From contig NZ_JOFX01000003.1 in NCBI RefSeq assembly GCF_000719345.1, positions 1 to 64,000 of the forward strand: a stretch of DNA of 64,000 nucleotides, in the 5' to 3' direction. Below are positions 7,876 to 16,208 of the stretch, piece by piece (the first letter of the stretch is position 1; every line of letters begins with the position of its first letter). Made by a program: the position numbers and the translations under genes. The notes under the pieces are model-generated. The model ran no database searches, was not told the origin of the DNA, and saw only the letters and a list, made by a program, of their open reading frames with translations. The stretch is from Streptomyces sp. NRRL F-2664 (GTDB lineage Bacteria > Actinomycetota > Actinomycetes > Streptomycetales > Streptomycetaceae).

Positions 7876-9177
7876 CGCGCGGGAACGGTCCGGGGTGGCG
7901 AGCGCCTCCAGCCGGCGCTCGGCCAGCCGCAGGTGCCCCGGATCGGGCAGCGGCACTTCCCGCAGGAGGGCGACCAGCTCCGGGCCCGTCGCCAGGGCTT
8001 GCGACCGGTCCTTGACCTGGGTCCAGCAGTACAAGGCTCCCGCCGCCGCTTCGCGTACCTCAGCCGCGTGCGCCCCCTGGCTCTGGAGCCGCGCGCGGCC
8101 CGCGGCCGTCCACAAGCGCGTCGCGGCCTCGAAGTCACCGGCCATCCGCGCCAGGTCCGCGCGGATCTCCGTGCACCGCACCGCCTCCGGCGAGGCTCGC
8201 CCCGACCGCTGCACCACGCCGCGTTCCCAGGTCCTCGCCAGTACGTCCGCCTCCCCGTGGCGGCCCCCCACCGCCAACGCGTGCAGGAGCGCCCGCGGAT
8301 CGGGCTCCGCGGCTGCGCCCGCGCCGGTGTCGGCGGCGGGCACCGCCGGCTCGGATACGGGTACGGGTACGGGCTCCGGCAGGGGCGCGTCTGCGGGCTC
8401 CGCTACGGCAGGAGGCTCGTGCCGGGGTCGCCCCCGGGCCGGAGCGCGGCGCCCTTCCATATCCCGCGCCGACGGCAGTACCAGCGTGCCCGGTGCCAGG
8501 CCCGCGGACCCCGCCGCCAGCGCGTGCAGTTCCATGTCGGACGGCCGTACCGGAGCCCGCCGGAGGTGGTCGATCCACTGCCGGGTGTACGCGCTGACGC
8601 CGCCACCCTGAGCCGGCGCGTCCGGTCCGCGCACCACCCCGAACAGCTGCACCCCCGCCGGTCCTGAGGACCCTGCCGGTCCCGACGGGTCCGGCGCTCC
8701 CAGCCACTCCCCCGCCGGCGGCCACGCCCCCCTGTCCGCCACCAGGTCGACCACCACCGTGGCCGTGCCCGCCGGGCGCGCGCGCAGCTCCCCGGCCAGC
8801 CACTCCCACGGCAGGGAGGTGTACCGGACACTGCCCGGTGTCGTCCCCGCCAGCGCCACGAACAACCGCCGGCCCCGTCGATCCGCCGTCAGCCGCCCCG
8901 ACACGTACACGAACACCGGACCCGCGGCGGCCGCGGCCGCCTGCAAACGCGCCAACACCGTGTTCGGATCCCGGACCCCCTCCAGGCACACCATGTCGGC
9001 GGGCAGCCCGGAGCCCAGCAGCAGGTCGGCCGGAACCATCGCCAGCGCGGCGACGTTCGCCCCCGGGGCCAGCAGCACTGCACCGCGCCGCACGGCCGCG
9101 TCCGCCGCCAGCAGCAGCACATGTCCCCGCGACGCCCGACCCGCACCGCCACCGTCGCCCACACCACCGAAACCCAT
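7864..9177 (-). CDS. Degenerate caspase-like protein with helical repeat tail
   Basis: A 437-residue protein. Residues about 15-230 have the strand/loop order of actinobacterial caspase-like (peptidase C14) domains: VFVYVSGRLTADRRGRRLFVAL, then YTSLPWEWLAGEL, then TVVVDLVADRG. In active members these loops read GHG and D-C-C/S. Here Gly94-Arg95 replaces the catalytic Gly-His and Leu145-Val146 replaces the Cys, so a protease activity is not expected. After a Pro-rich linker (about 265-300) comes a TPR-like helical region (about 305-435). It is divergent from the kinase/substrate-binding fusion. No Shine-Dalgarno precedes the ATG, but TAGCGT ends 6 nt before it. The family call is by motif order only. 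Confidence 0.5.
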   Translation of the reverse strand: MGFGGVGDGGGAGRASRGHVLLLAADAAVRRGAVLLAPGANVAALAMVPADLLLGSGLPADMVCLEGVRDPNTVLARLQAAAAAAGPVFVYVSGRLTADRRGRRLFVALAGTTPGSVRYTSLPWEWLAGELRARPAGTATVVVDLVADRGAWPPAGEWLGAPDPSGPAGSSGPAGVQLFGVVRGPDAPAQGGGVSAYTRQWIDHLRRAPVRPSDMELHALAAGSAGLAPGTLVLPSARDMEGRRAPARGRPRHEPPAVAEPADAPLPEPVPVPVSEPAVPAADTGAGAAAEPDPRALLHALAVGGRHGEADVLARTWERGVVQRSGRASPEAVRCTEIRADLARMAGDFEAATRLWTAAGRARLQSQGAHAAEVREAAAGALYCWTQVKDRSQALATGPELVALLREVPLPDPGHLRLAERRLEALATPDRSRAAHP

Positions 9178-9357
9178 GCGCCGACGCTATCCACACCGGG
9201 CCCGCCTCCCGTACCAAACCCGGAGAAGAGCACCCCACCATGCGATAACCGGCCCGATCGGCCCGGCCGGGCCGGTGAACGGGCCGGGACCCACCAGGGG
9301 CGTGATCAGGCCAGGCTTCCGTCACCTGATCGGCTCAGCAGGATCTAGAGTGTGCGC

Positions 9358-11784
9358 GTGACCGAGCAGAATCCCGAACTCATCGCCGGCCGGTACCAGC
9401 TGGTCGAACGCATCGGCCAAGGCGGTATGGGCCGGGTCTGGCGTGGCATCGACCAGCACCTCTTCGGGCGCGAGGTCGCCGTCAAGGAGATCCTGTTTCC
9501 GCCAGGGATGGACGACGGCGACCGTGCGGCGCTGCTCCGGCGGTTCATGGGCGAGGCCCGCGCGGCGGTCACGCTCAGCCACCCCGGGATCATCACCATC
9601 CACGATGTCGTGGAACACGACGGCTCCCCCGTCATCGTCATGGAGTTGGTCCGGGGGCAGTCCCTGGCCGCCGCGATCCGCAGCGGGGGCCGGCTGCCCG
9701 TGCAGCGGGTGGCGGAGATCGGCGCCGCCCTCCTCGACGCGCTGACCGAGGCCCACCGGGCGCGGATCGTCCACCGCGACATCAAGCCGGACAACGTGCT
9801 CCTGACCAAGGACCGCGTCGTGCTCACCGACTTCGGCATCGCCCATCTCGCGGACGCCACGACCAGGCTGAGTCACAGCGGGACCGTCATCGGCACGCCC
9901 CAGTACATGGCGCCGGAGCAGCTGGAGGGCAAGCGCCCGACCGCGGCGAACGACCTGTGGGCGCTCGGGGCCACCCTCTACCACGCCGTCGAGGGGCGAC
10001 CGCCCTTCGACGCGGAGGGGCTGCACGCCCTCGCGGTGGCCGTGTTCACCCGACCGCACCGGACACCGGTCCACGCCGGGCCGCTGACGCTGCTGCTGAA
10101 CGCGCTCCTCACCAAGGATCCGCAGCAGCGCGTGGAAGCCGCGGAGGCGGCCGCGATGCTGGCATCGGTGCTGCGGTCCTCGCCGGCTCGCCCCGGTGAC
10201 GTGCCCACCGATCCGCGGACGCCCTCCGTACCCGAGCAGGAACCGCAGCGGGCGCCGGAGCCCGAAGCGGGGCAGGAGTCCGAGCCGGGGCGGGAGCGGC
10301 AGTCCGAGCGCGGGGCCGAGCAGGGGTCCGAGCCGGGCCGGGAGCGGCACCGGACGCCCCCGGAGAAGCCGTCGGAGCAGACCCCGACGGTCCTCGACTC
10401 CGGGGCCGTCGCCGGCACCGCCCGGCTCCCGCTGCCGCAGCAGGCTCCGACCGGCGACCTGCCCACGCGCGGTACGGCGCCGGAACAGCCGACCGATCGG
10501 CAGCCCCCCGAGCAGGTGTCCGACCGGCGGCGCGCCCTCACCCGGCGCTCGGTGGTCCTGGGGGCGGCGCTGGCCACCCTCGCCACCAGCTCCGTGCTGA
10601 CCTGGACCCTCACCCGGGACGACGAACCCGGCGGCAAGGCGGCCGGCAGCGGGGCGCCCGCCTCCTCCGTCACGGTAATGATCGGGGTGGACGCACCGCT
10701 GAGCGGCGGGATGTCGGCCATGGGCGTCGGCATCAAGAACGCCACCGAGCTGGCGGCCAGGACCGCCAACGAGACGCGGCACGTTCCCGGCGTGAATTTC
10801 GAGGTCAAGGCCCTGGACGACGGGTCGGACCCCGCCAAGGGGGCTTCCAACGCCGCCCGGTTCGTGTCCGACGAGAAGGTGCTGGGCGTCGTCGGGCCGC
10901 TCACCTCCGGCGTCGCCAAGACCCTGGTGCCGCCGCTCGCGCGGGCGGACATGGCCGTCGTGTCACCGAGCAACACCGACCCCGTGCTGACGCTCGGCCC
11001 CGACTGGGCGGCGGGCACGAGGGCGCGTCCGTACTCCACCTACTTCCGCACCCTCGCCACGGACATCGACCAGGGCCCCTTCGCCGCCCGGTACCTGCAC
11101 GGCGAGGCGAAGAAGACCAAGCTGTACGTGGTCGACGACGCGAGCGCCCACGGCACGGCCCTCAGCGCCGGCTTCACGGCCGAGTTGACGAAGCTCGGCG
11201 GGACCGTGGTCGGCACCGAGCAGGTCGATCCCGCGGAACGCGCCTTCGAGGGCCTCGCGACGAGGGTGCGCTCCTCCGGGGCCGACGCCGTCTACTTCGG
11301 CGGCTACTACGACACCGCGGCGCCGATCTCCGAGCAGCTCGAGAAGGCCGGGGTACGCGTCCCCTTGATGGGCGGCGACGGCATCTTCGACCAGCAGTAC
11401 CTCACCTCGAACCCGGCGGCCGAGGGCGACCTCGCGACCCACATCGGTGAACCCGCCGAGGATTCCGCGGCGGGGCGGGACTTCCTCTCCCGGTACCGGG
11501 ACGCCGGCTATCGGGAGGAGGCCGGCTGGTACGGCCCCTACGCCTACGACGCGACCTGGTCGATCATCGAGGCGGTCAAGGCCGTGGTGGCGGCCAACGG
11601 CGGGACCCTCCCCGACAACGCCCGGGCGAAGCTGCCGGGGGCGGTGGCGGACGTGTCCTTCGACGGTGTCACCGGCCGGGTCGCCTTCGACGGCAACGGC
11701 GACACGGTCAACCGCCGGCTGACGGTGTACACGGTGAGCGGAGGCAGCTGGACCGCGACGAGGAGCGGATCGGCCACCCGCTGA
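9358..11784 (+). CDS. Ser/Thr protein kinase fused to a periplasmic-type substrate-binding domain
   Basis: An 808-residue transmembrane receptor kinase. The kinase domain (about 10-270) is complete: IGQGGMGRVW, AVKEILF, IVHRDIKPDNVLL, TDFGIA and GTPQYMAPEQ. A Glu/Pro/Arg-rich linker (about 285-385) follows, then one membrane segment (about 396-416, VVLGAALATLATSSVLTW). The C-terminus is an extracytoplasmic Leu/Ile/Val-binding-type domain (about 435-805) with IGVDAPLSGGMSAMGVGIKNA and VVGPLTSGVAK. Such bifunctional proteins are known in Streptomyces. The ligand is unknown, possibly an amino acid or short amide. TAGAGT (9346-9351) lies 6 nt before the GTG at 9358, which favours this start and a leaderless mRNA. 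A GTG at 9352 is the alternative. Confidence 0.85.
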   Translation: MTEQNPELIAGRYQLVERIGQGGMGRVWRGIDQHLFGREVAVKEILFPPGMDDGDRAALLRRFMGEARAAVTLSHPGIITIHDVVEHDGSPVIVMELVRGQSLAAAIRSGGRLPVQRVAEIGAALLDALTEAHRARIVHRDIKPDNVLLTKDRVVLTDFGIAHLADATTRLSHSGTVIGTPQYMAPEQLEGKRPTAANDLWALGATLYHAVEGRPPFDAEGLHALAVAVFTRPHRTPVHAGPLTLLLNALLTKDPQQRVEAAEAAAMLASVLRSSPARPGDVPTDPRTPSVPEQEPQRAPEPEAGQESEPGRERQSERGAEQGSEPGRERHRTPPEKPSEQTPTVLDSGAVAGTARLPLPQQAPTGDLPTRGTAPEQPTDRQPPEQVSDRRRALTRRSVVLGAALATLATSSVLTWTLTRDDEPGGKAAGSGAPASSVTVMIGVDAPLSGGMSAMGVGIKNATELAARTANETRHVPGVNFEVKALDDGSDPAKGASNAARFVSDEKVLGVVGPLTSGVAKTLVPPLARADMAVVSPSNTDPVLTLGPDWAAGTRARPYSTYFRTLATDIDQGPFAARYLHGEAKKTKLYVVDDASAHGTALSAGFTAELTKLGGTVVGTEQVDPAERAFEGLATRVRSSGADAVYFGGYYDTAAPISEQLEKAGVRVPLMGGDGIFDQQYLTSNPAAEGDLATHIGEPAEDSAAGRDFLSRYRDAGYREEAGWYGPYAYDATWSIIEAVKAVVAANGGTLPDNARAKLPGAVADVSFDGVTGRVAFDGNGDTVNRRLTVYTVSGGSWTATRSGSATR

Positions 11785-11810
11785 CGTCGCCCGGCGGTGA
11801 GCCCCGGTCC

Positions 11811-11830
11811 CCCGGCGGAGAACCGCCGGG
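11811..11830. terminator. Bidirectional terminator
   Basis: CCCGGCGG (11811-11818), AGAA loop, CCGCCGGG (11823-11830), an 8-bp perfect stem with a tetraloop. It lies between the convergent kinase fusion and mycothione reductase genes. Outer GTCCCCCGG/CCGGGGGAC words can form an alternative, larger stem. Confidence 0.6.
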
Positions 11831-11880
11831 ACGGCCGGGGGACCACGCCGGGACGCAGCGGGGGCGCGGCGGACCGGGTG

Positions 11881-13263
11881 TCAGGCGGGGCCGAGGGCGA
11901 GGTCGCGGAGGGCGTTGGAGACCACCTCCGTGGGCGCGGGGTGGATCCACAGCGGTGACCGGGCGAGGGTGGGGGCGCTGATGTCGAGGGTTATGGCGAT
12001 CACGAGGGGCTGGATCAGGCTCGTCGCCTGCGGGCCGAGGATGTGGGCGCCCAGGAGCCGGCCCGTGCGGCGGTCGGCCAGGACCTTGCAGAAGCCCGTG
12101 GTGTCCTCCAGGGCCCAGCCGTAGGCGGTGTCGGCGAAGCGGCGTACGGCGACGGCGTAGTCGAGGCCTTCCTCGCGGCACTGCTGCTCGGTCCTGCCGA
12201 CCTGGGCGATCTGCGGGTGGGTGAACACGCCCGCGGGCACGGCCTCGTGGGAGGTGCGGACCGGGTCGTCGGGGTGGAGCAGGTTGTGCGCGACCACCTG
12301 GGCCTCGCGGTTGGCCACGTGCTTCAACGGGAAGGGCGTGCACACGTCGCCGAGGGCGAACACCCCCGCCGCGCTGGTCCGTTGCTGGGCGTCGACGACG
12401 ATCCGTCCGTCCTCGTGCAGGGCGATCCCGGCCCGGTCGGCGTCGATCCGGTCGCTGTTCGGGACGCGTCCCACCGCCACGAGCAGGGTGTCCGCCTCGA
12501 CGGGGGCCGTGCTGTCGTCGTCCAGTGTGAGGCGCAGCCGTCCCGGCTCGCCCTCGACCCGGGTCAGCGCGGCACCCGTGCGGACGTCGTAGCGGTCGGA
12601 GGCGATGGCGGTGTAGGCGGCGGCGACCGTCTCGTCCTGGGCGGAGAGCAGGGTGTCCTCCAACTCGATGATCGTGATGCGGCTGCCGGCGGCGTGGAAG
12701 ACGTGCGCGAGTTCGGCGGCGACGTAGCCGCCGCCCAGTACGGCGAGATGGCGTGGCGGGTGGTCCAGGCGCATCACGGTGTCGGAGGTCTCGTACGGCA
12801 GTCCGCTGTCCCGGACCGGCGGGGGGACGGCCGGGCGGCTGCCCACGGCCACGACGACCTGCTCCCCGCGCACCGTGACGGCGTCCGGGCCGTCCCCGAC
12901 GGTCAGCGTCCGGTCGCCGGTGAAGCGGGCACGGCCTGTGAGGACGTCGATGTTCGAAGCCCCGCGCCGCCCCTGCTCTCCCTCGGCGGCCTCCTGGTCC
13001 AGTCGGCCGAAGACCCGCTCGCGTACGGCGGGCCAGTTCACGCCGCCCAGCCGGGCGGCCACGCCGAAGCGTCCGGTGTCGCGGACCGTGTCGGTGAGGT
13101 CGGCGACGTGCACGAGCATCTTGCTGGGGATACATCCGCGGTTCAGGCAGGTGCCCCCGAAGGGCCCTTCGTCGATGAGGGCCACGCGCAGGTGCGAGAA
13201 GCGTTCGTCCACGACGGCGTTGCCGGAGCCCGCTCCGACGATCACGAGATCATGAGTGCGCAT
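11881..13263 (-). CDS. mtr: Mycothione reductase
   Basis: A 460-residue FAD/NAD(P)-dependent disulfide oxidoreductase that closely follows the mycobacterial mycothione reductase. It has an N-terminal VIVGAGSGNAVVDERF dinucleotide fold, redox disulfide GGTCLNRGCIPSK (Cys39 and Cys44), GRVPNSDRIDADRAGI, QRTSAAGVFALGDV and a C-terminal dimerisation domain with catalytic SPLWIHPAPTEVV. It should reduce mycothiol disulfide to mycothiol with NADPH, maintaining the cytosolic thiol pool. SGN rather than the GxGxxG of most relatives is characteristic of this family. The ATG at 13263 aligns with family N-termini. No Shine-Dalgarno is present; TACGTT ends 7 nt upstream. The next gene downstream in the genome order, a DinB-type protein, is also related to mycothiol chemistry. 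Confidence 0.9.
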   Translation of the reverse strand: MRTHDLVIVGAGSGNAVVDERFSHLRVALIDEGPFGGTCLNRGCIPSKMLVHVADLTDTVRDTGRFGVAARLGGVNWPAVRERVFGRLDQEAAEGEQGRRGASNIDVLTGRARFTGDRTLTVGDGPDAVTVRGEQVVVAVGSRPAVPPPVRDSGLPYETSDTVMRLDHPPRHLAVLGGGYVAAELAHVFHAAGSRITIIELEDTLLSAQDETVAAAYTAIASDRYDVRTGAALTRVEGEPGRLRLTLDDDSTAPVEADTLLVAVGRVPNSDRIDADRAGIALHEDGRIVVDAQQRTSAAGVFALGDVCTPFPLKHVANREAQVVAHNLLHPDDPVRTSHEAVPAGVFTHPQIAQVGRTEQQCREEGLDYAVAVRRFADTAYGWALEDTTGFCKVLADRRTGRLLGAHILGPQATSLIQPLVIAITLDISAPTLARSPLWIHPAPTEVVSNALRDLALGPA

Positions 13264-13323
13264 GCGGCGGAACGTACCCCCGCGCGCCGCGTCCATCCGG
13301 TATGCCGCGCGGCCGACCGGCGG

Positions 13324-13935
13324 TCACGGATGCGGCGGCGTCCACGCCGGGTCGCGTCCGCTGAGCCCGAGGGCCCGGTCGAGCAGCGGGGCCCCGTCCG
13401 GTACGGGCACGACCGGGTCGAAGATGCCCCCGCCGCGGGTGGCGTCCGCGGTGGCCGCCTGCAGGAAGTCGTACGTGGCGCGCAGCGCGGCCTCGTCGGG
13501 TGCGTAGTCCTGGCCGGTCGCCCGGGCGAGGTCCCAGCCGTGGATCACCAGTTCGTCGACGGCCACCGCGGCGGCGACGTCGCCGGGCAGGTCCACACCG
13601 CCGGCGCGGGTCATGCCCGTCCATGCCGCCGGGTCCCGCCAGGCTCCGGCCAGTTCGTCGAGGGCCCGCGGCAGATCTTCGCGCCACGTGGCGGGGAGCG
13701 GGGTGGCGGCCGGGTCCGGGGCGGAGTCCGTCGTGGGGCCCAGGTCCTTGCGTGCGGCGTCGCGGAAGGCGACGGCCAGGCCGGTCAGGTGGACCAGCAG
13801 GACGCCGACCGGGTACGCGCGGCAGGGTGTCGGGGCGTCCAGGCGGGAGTCGGGGACGCCTGCCGCGAGGCGGGTCACGATCCGGGTCTGTGCTCCGAGG
13901 TCGAGGCTCGCCGTACCGTTCGCCGTACCCGTCAT
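13324..13935 (-). CDS. TIGR03086-type metal-binding DinB/maleylpyruvate isomerase-like protein
   Basis: A 203-residue four-helix-bundle protein of the mycothiol-dependent maleylpyruvate isomerase N-terminal (DinB-like) superfamily. It shows the LDAPTPCRAYPVGVLLVHL start region, the histidine in LLVHLTG and the histidine of VDELVIHGWDLARATG, which together form a metal site in this family. Members use mycothiol in isomerase, S-transferase or detoxification reactions; the substrate here cannot be told. The ATG at 13935 has AAGGAG 7 nt upstream. It lies 60 nt upstream of the mycothione reductase gene on the same strand, consistent with a mycothiol-linked role. Confidence 0.75.
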   Translation of the reverse strand: MTGTANGTASLDLGAQTRIVTRLAAGVPDSRLDAPTPCRAYPVGVLLVHLTGLAVAFRDAARKDLGPTTDSAPDPAATPLPATWREDLPRALDELAGAWRDPAAWTGMTRAGGVDLPGDVAAAVAVDELVIHGWDLARATGQDYAPDEAALRATYDFLQAATADATRGGGIFDPVVPVPDGAPLLDRALGLSGRDPAWTPPHP

Positions 13936-14020
13936 CTGCTGCTCCTTCGGGTCGAGGGTGCCCGGCGGCGGTCGGGCGCTTCTTGCGGGGCGGCGGCGGT
14001 CGGGCGCGGGCCGGGCCGTT

Positions 14021-14551
14021 TCACTCCTCCTCCTGCTGCCCGTCGCCCTGCCGGCCCTGTGCGCGCCTGGTGACGACGGCGGCGGCCGCGAGGGCGCTGG
14101 CGCCGAAGGCGAGGGCGAGCATCCACCGCTGGTCGAAGGTGTGGCCGGTGGCGTGGTCGAGGGAGTAGCGGCCGGCTCCGGCGAGGCCGATGGTGGCCGC
14201 GGTGAACCCGAGGAAGGCCGGGTACTCGAAGCCGCCGCCCTGGGCGAAGAAGCCTGCCGGTGCGTGGACGGCGACGGCGCCCGCCATGGCCCCTGCGGCA
14301 GCGGCTCCCGCCGCGGGCGTGGCGAGGCCCAGGGCGAGGAGCGCCCCGCCACCGGTCTCGCCGAGGCCGGCGGCGATGGCGCTCGGCCGGCCGGGGGTGT
14401 ATCCCATGTGCTCCATCGCGGCGGCCGTCTTCTCGAGGCCGGGGCCGCCGAACCACCCGAACAGCTTCTGCGTGCCGTGCGCCATCAGTACGGCTCCGGT
14501 GCCTGCGCGCAGCGCCAGCAGCGCGAGGTCGCGTCGGTTGATGCAGCTCAT
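14021..14551 (-). CDS. DoxX family membrane protein
   Basis: A 176-residue integral membrane protein with four hydrophobic segments. The family hallmark is RAGTGAVLMAHGTQKLFGWFGGPG in the first segment, followed by PSAIAAGLGETGGGALLALGL and GFEYPAFLGFTAATIGLAGAG. DoxX proteins are small quinone- or redox-associated membrane proteins; some actinobacterial members cooperate with superoxide and thiol metabolism. Transcription in the same direction as the DinB-like and mycothione reductase genes (85-nt gap) suggests a shared redox role, by inference. GGGAG precedes the ATG at 14551. Confidence 0.85.
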   Translation of the reverse strand: MSCINRRDLALLALRAGTGAVLMAHGTQKLFGWFGGPGLEKTAAAMEHMGYTPGRPSAIAAGLGETGGGALLALGLATPAAGAAAAGAMAGAVAVHAPAGFFAQGGGFEYPAFLGFTAATIGLAGAGRYSLDHATGHTFDQRWMLALAFGASALAAAAVVTRRAQGRQGDGQQEEE

Positions 14552-14761
14552 CGAAGTCTCCCTGAGGCCGTGGCCGGGGTCGGGTGGGGTGCGGCGACGA
14601 CATCCGTATCCCGTCCGGGCGGGAGCCACCCCGCGCCGGCCGGGAGGTCCGCCGAACGGAGGACCGCCCGGCGGAGCAGCCCACGCCGGGGAAGAGGGTG
14701 CCACTGAGCGGATGGGCCCGCCGGGCCCGTGCCCCGCGCGCGGTCCCCTCGCGGGGACGGC

Positions 14762-15238
14762 TCAGGGCGTGGCGGCCCGGAGCCAGACGTAGGCGACCGG
14801 CTGGGGTGCGTTCCAGGCCTCGGCCAGATCGGGGGCCACCGGGGCGAAGCCGGCGGCCCGGTAGCAGCGCAGGGCGGCGGCGTTGTCCGGGTGCACGCGC
14901 AGGAAGACGTCGGCGTGGCCCGCTGCGGCGGCCCGGGCGAGGAGGCCGCGTACCAGGGCACGGCCCAGGCCTCTGCCCCGGTTGTCCGGCGCCACGATGA
15001 TCCGGGCCAGCTCGACCTCGTCCTCGTCGGCGTCGAGCCACAGCTCTCCGTACCCCACGACCGCGTCGTCCTCGACGAGTACGTGCGCCCGGACGTCGGC
15101 GTCCTGCTGCCATGCGGTGATCGTCTGCTCGGAGAAGGGGAATTCCTGCCGCCCGCACCACAGGGACACCTCGCCGGCCGACGTCGGCCAGCCGGCCACC
15201 ACGGCCGCGTGAGCTGCGGAGAAAGGAAGAAGATCCAT
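14762..15238 (-). CDS. GNAT family N-acetyltransferase
   Basis: A 158-residue GNAT protein. The acetyl-CoA-binding motif A is ARIIVAPDNRGRGLGRALVRGLL (Q/R-x-x-G-x-G/A variant, NRGRGLG), followed by DVFLRVHPDNAAALRCYRAAGF, the usual motif B region. The N-terminal MDLLPFSAAHAAVVAGWP resembles acyltransferases acting on small amines or protein N-termini, but the substrate cannot be inferred. The ATG at 15238 has GAAAGGAAGAAG upstream. The open frame extends a further 80 codons upstream in composition unlike the domain, so those codons are excluded. Confidence 0.85.
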   Translation of the reverse strand: MDLLPFSAAHAAVVAGWPTSAGEVSLWCGRQEFPFSEQTITAWQQDADVRAHVLVEDDAVVGYGELWLDADEDEVELARIIVAPDNRGRGLGRALVRGLLARAAAAGHADVFLRVHPDNAAALRCYRAAGFAPVAPDLAEAWNAPQPVAYVWLRAATP

Positions 15239-15462
15239 GCCCGTCGAGCCTCCGAGCGTCACGTCCGGCCGGTCGCCTCCCCGGCGGGGATGACCAGGGG
15301 CGACAGTACGTGCTGCGGCCGGGCCGTCGCACCCGGATTGCGCGCGCCGTGCGGCCGCCGCGGCGGGGGCAGCCGGCTCCGCAGGGCGCTGGAGGCCCGG
15401 CGCGTTCACACTGGCAGGACGACGAGTGCAGTGCTGGGTGTGCAGTGCGGCGAGGAGGCCGG

Positions 15463-15753
15463 ATGAGCTGGGCGTCATGGACCACGTGCGGGATCTTCGC
15501 CGGTCGGGACGGAGTGGTGACGGGCGGGTCGGGCCCCGTCCTCACCGGCGAGCTCGACATCCACACCACGTGGACCGAGGTGGAGGGGCTGGCCCACGTC
15601 ACGGTGCAGTACAGCGGGGCCGCCGAGTGGCTCCCCCTGGAGGGAAGTCCCGTCCCGTGTCCCAGTGAGGAGGCGAGCCGCGCCCTGCACGAAGCGGTCA
15701 TCGAGTCCGTGCGCGCGGGAGCGCGCCTTCCGCTGGCGCCGGGGCTGCACTGA
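15463..15753 (+). CDS. Hypothetical protein
   Basis: A 96-residue protein beginning MSWASWTTCGIFAGRDG, with a central WTEVEGLAHVTVQYSGAAEW segment that looks like beta strands and a C-terminal helix (ASRALHEAVIESVRAG). No signal peptide or membrane segment is present. I do not recognise the family. The start is supported by GAGGAGG 6 nt upstream. It is convergent with the WhiB gene, with only 9 nt between the two stop codons. Confidence 0.55.
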   Translation: MSWASWTTCGIFAGRDGVVTGGSGPVLTGELDIHTTWTEVEGLAHVTVQYSGAAEWLPLEGSPVPCPSEEASRALHEAVIESVRAGARLPLAPGLH

Positions 15754-15762
15754 CCGACGTGT

Positions 15763-16056
15763 TCAGGCGGCTGCGCCGATGGTGCTGCGGGCCGCGTGGG
15801 CCCGGCGTTCCTCCTCGGTGAGCCCGCCCCACACCCCGTACGTCTCGCCGGTGCTCAGCGCGTGCCGCAGGCAGGCGGCGACCACCGGGCAGCGGGCGCA
15901 GATCTCCTTGGCCGCCTGGTCGCGGGCGGCTCGTTCCTCCCCGCGTTCTCCCGTGGGGTGGAAGAACTGGCGCGATCCCATGCCGCGGCAGGCCGCTTCC
16001 GTCTGCCACGCCCAGTGGTGCTCGGCCAGGCCCGGGAGTCGCGACACGTCGGACAT
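15763..16056 (-). CDS. WhiB-like iron-sulfur transcription factor
   Basis: A 97-residue WhiB family protein with the four cluster ligands Cys23, Cys53, Cys56 and Cys62 (C-x29-C-x2-C-x5-C), the turn motif GVWGG (about 74-78) and a basic C-terminal tail (EERRAHAAR). These proteins hold a redox-sensitive [4Fe-4S] cluster and regulate transcription together with the principal sigma factor. AAGGAG precedes the ATG at 16056. It lies downstream of the sortase gene on the same strand, with about 150 nt between; this spacer could hold its own promoter. The specific regulon is not inferable. Confidence 0.9.
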   Translation of the reverse strand: MSDVSRLPGLAEHHWAWQTEAACRGMGSRQFFHPTGERGEERAARDQAAKEICARCPVVAACLRHALSTGETYGVWGGLTEEERRAHAARSTIGAAA

Positions 16057-16208
16057 TGCTTGCTCCTTCCGTGGGACGGTGATGACGATGGCTCGCCTGC
16101 TCACGATCCGGCGGATGAAACGTCCGTCGCGACGGGGCCGCCGACGGGTCCGCCGACCGCAGTGGGGGGTGTGCGGCCGACGGACGTCTTCGCGGGCGTG
16201 CCGTCCGG

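Noticed and set aside
12043..14073. Very long open frame on the + strand opposite the mycothione reductase and DinB-like genes
   Set aside because: It is the antisense shadow of genes with clear motifs; composition is Gly/Arg-rich without domains.
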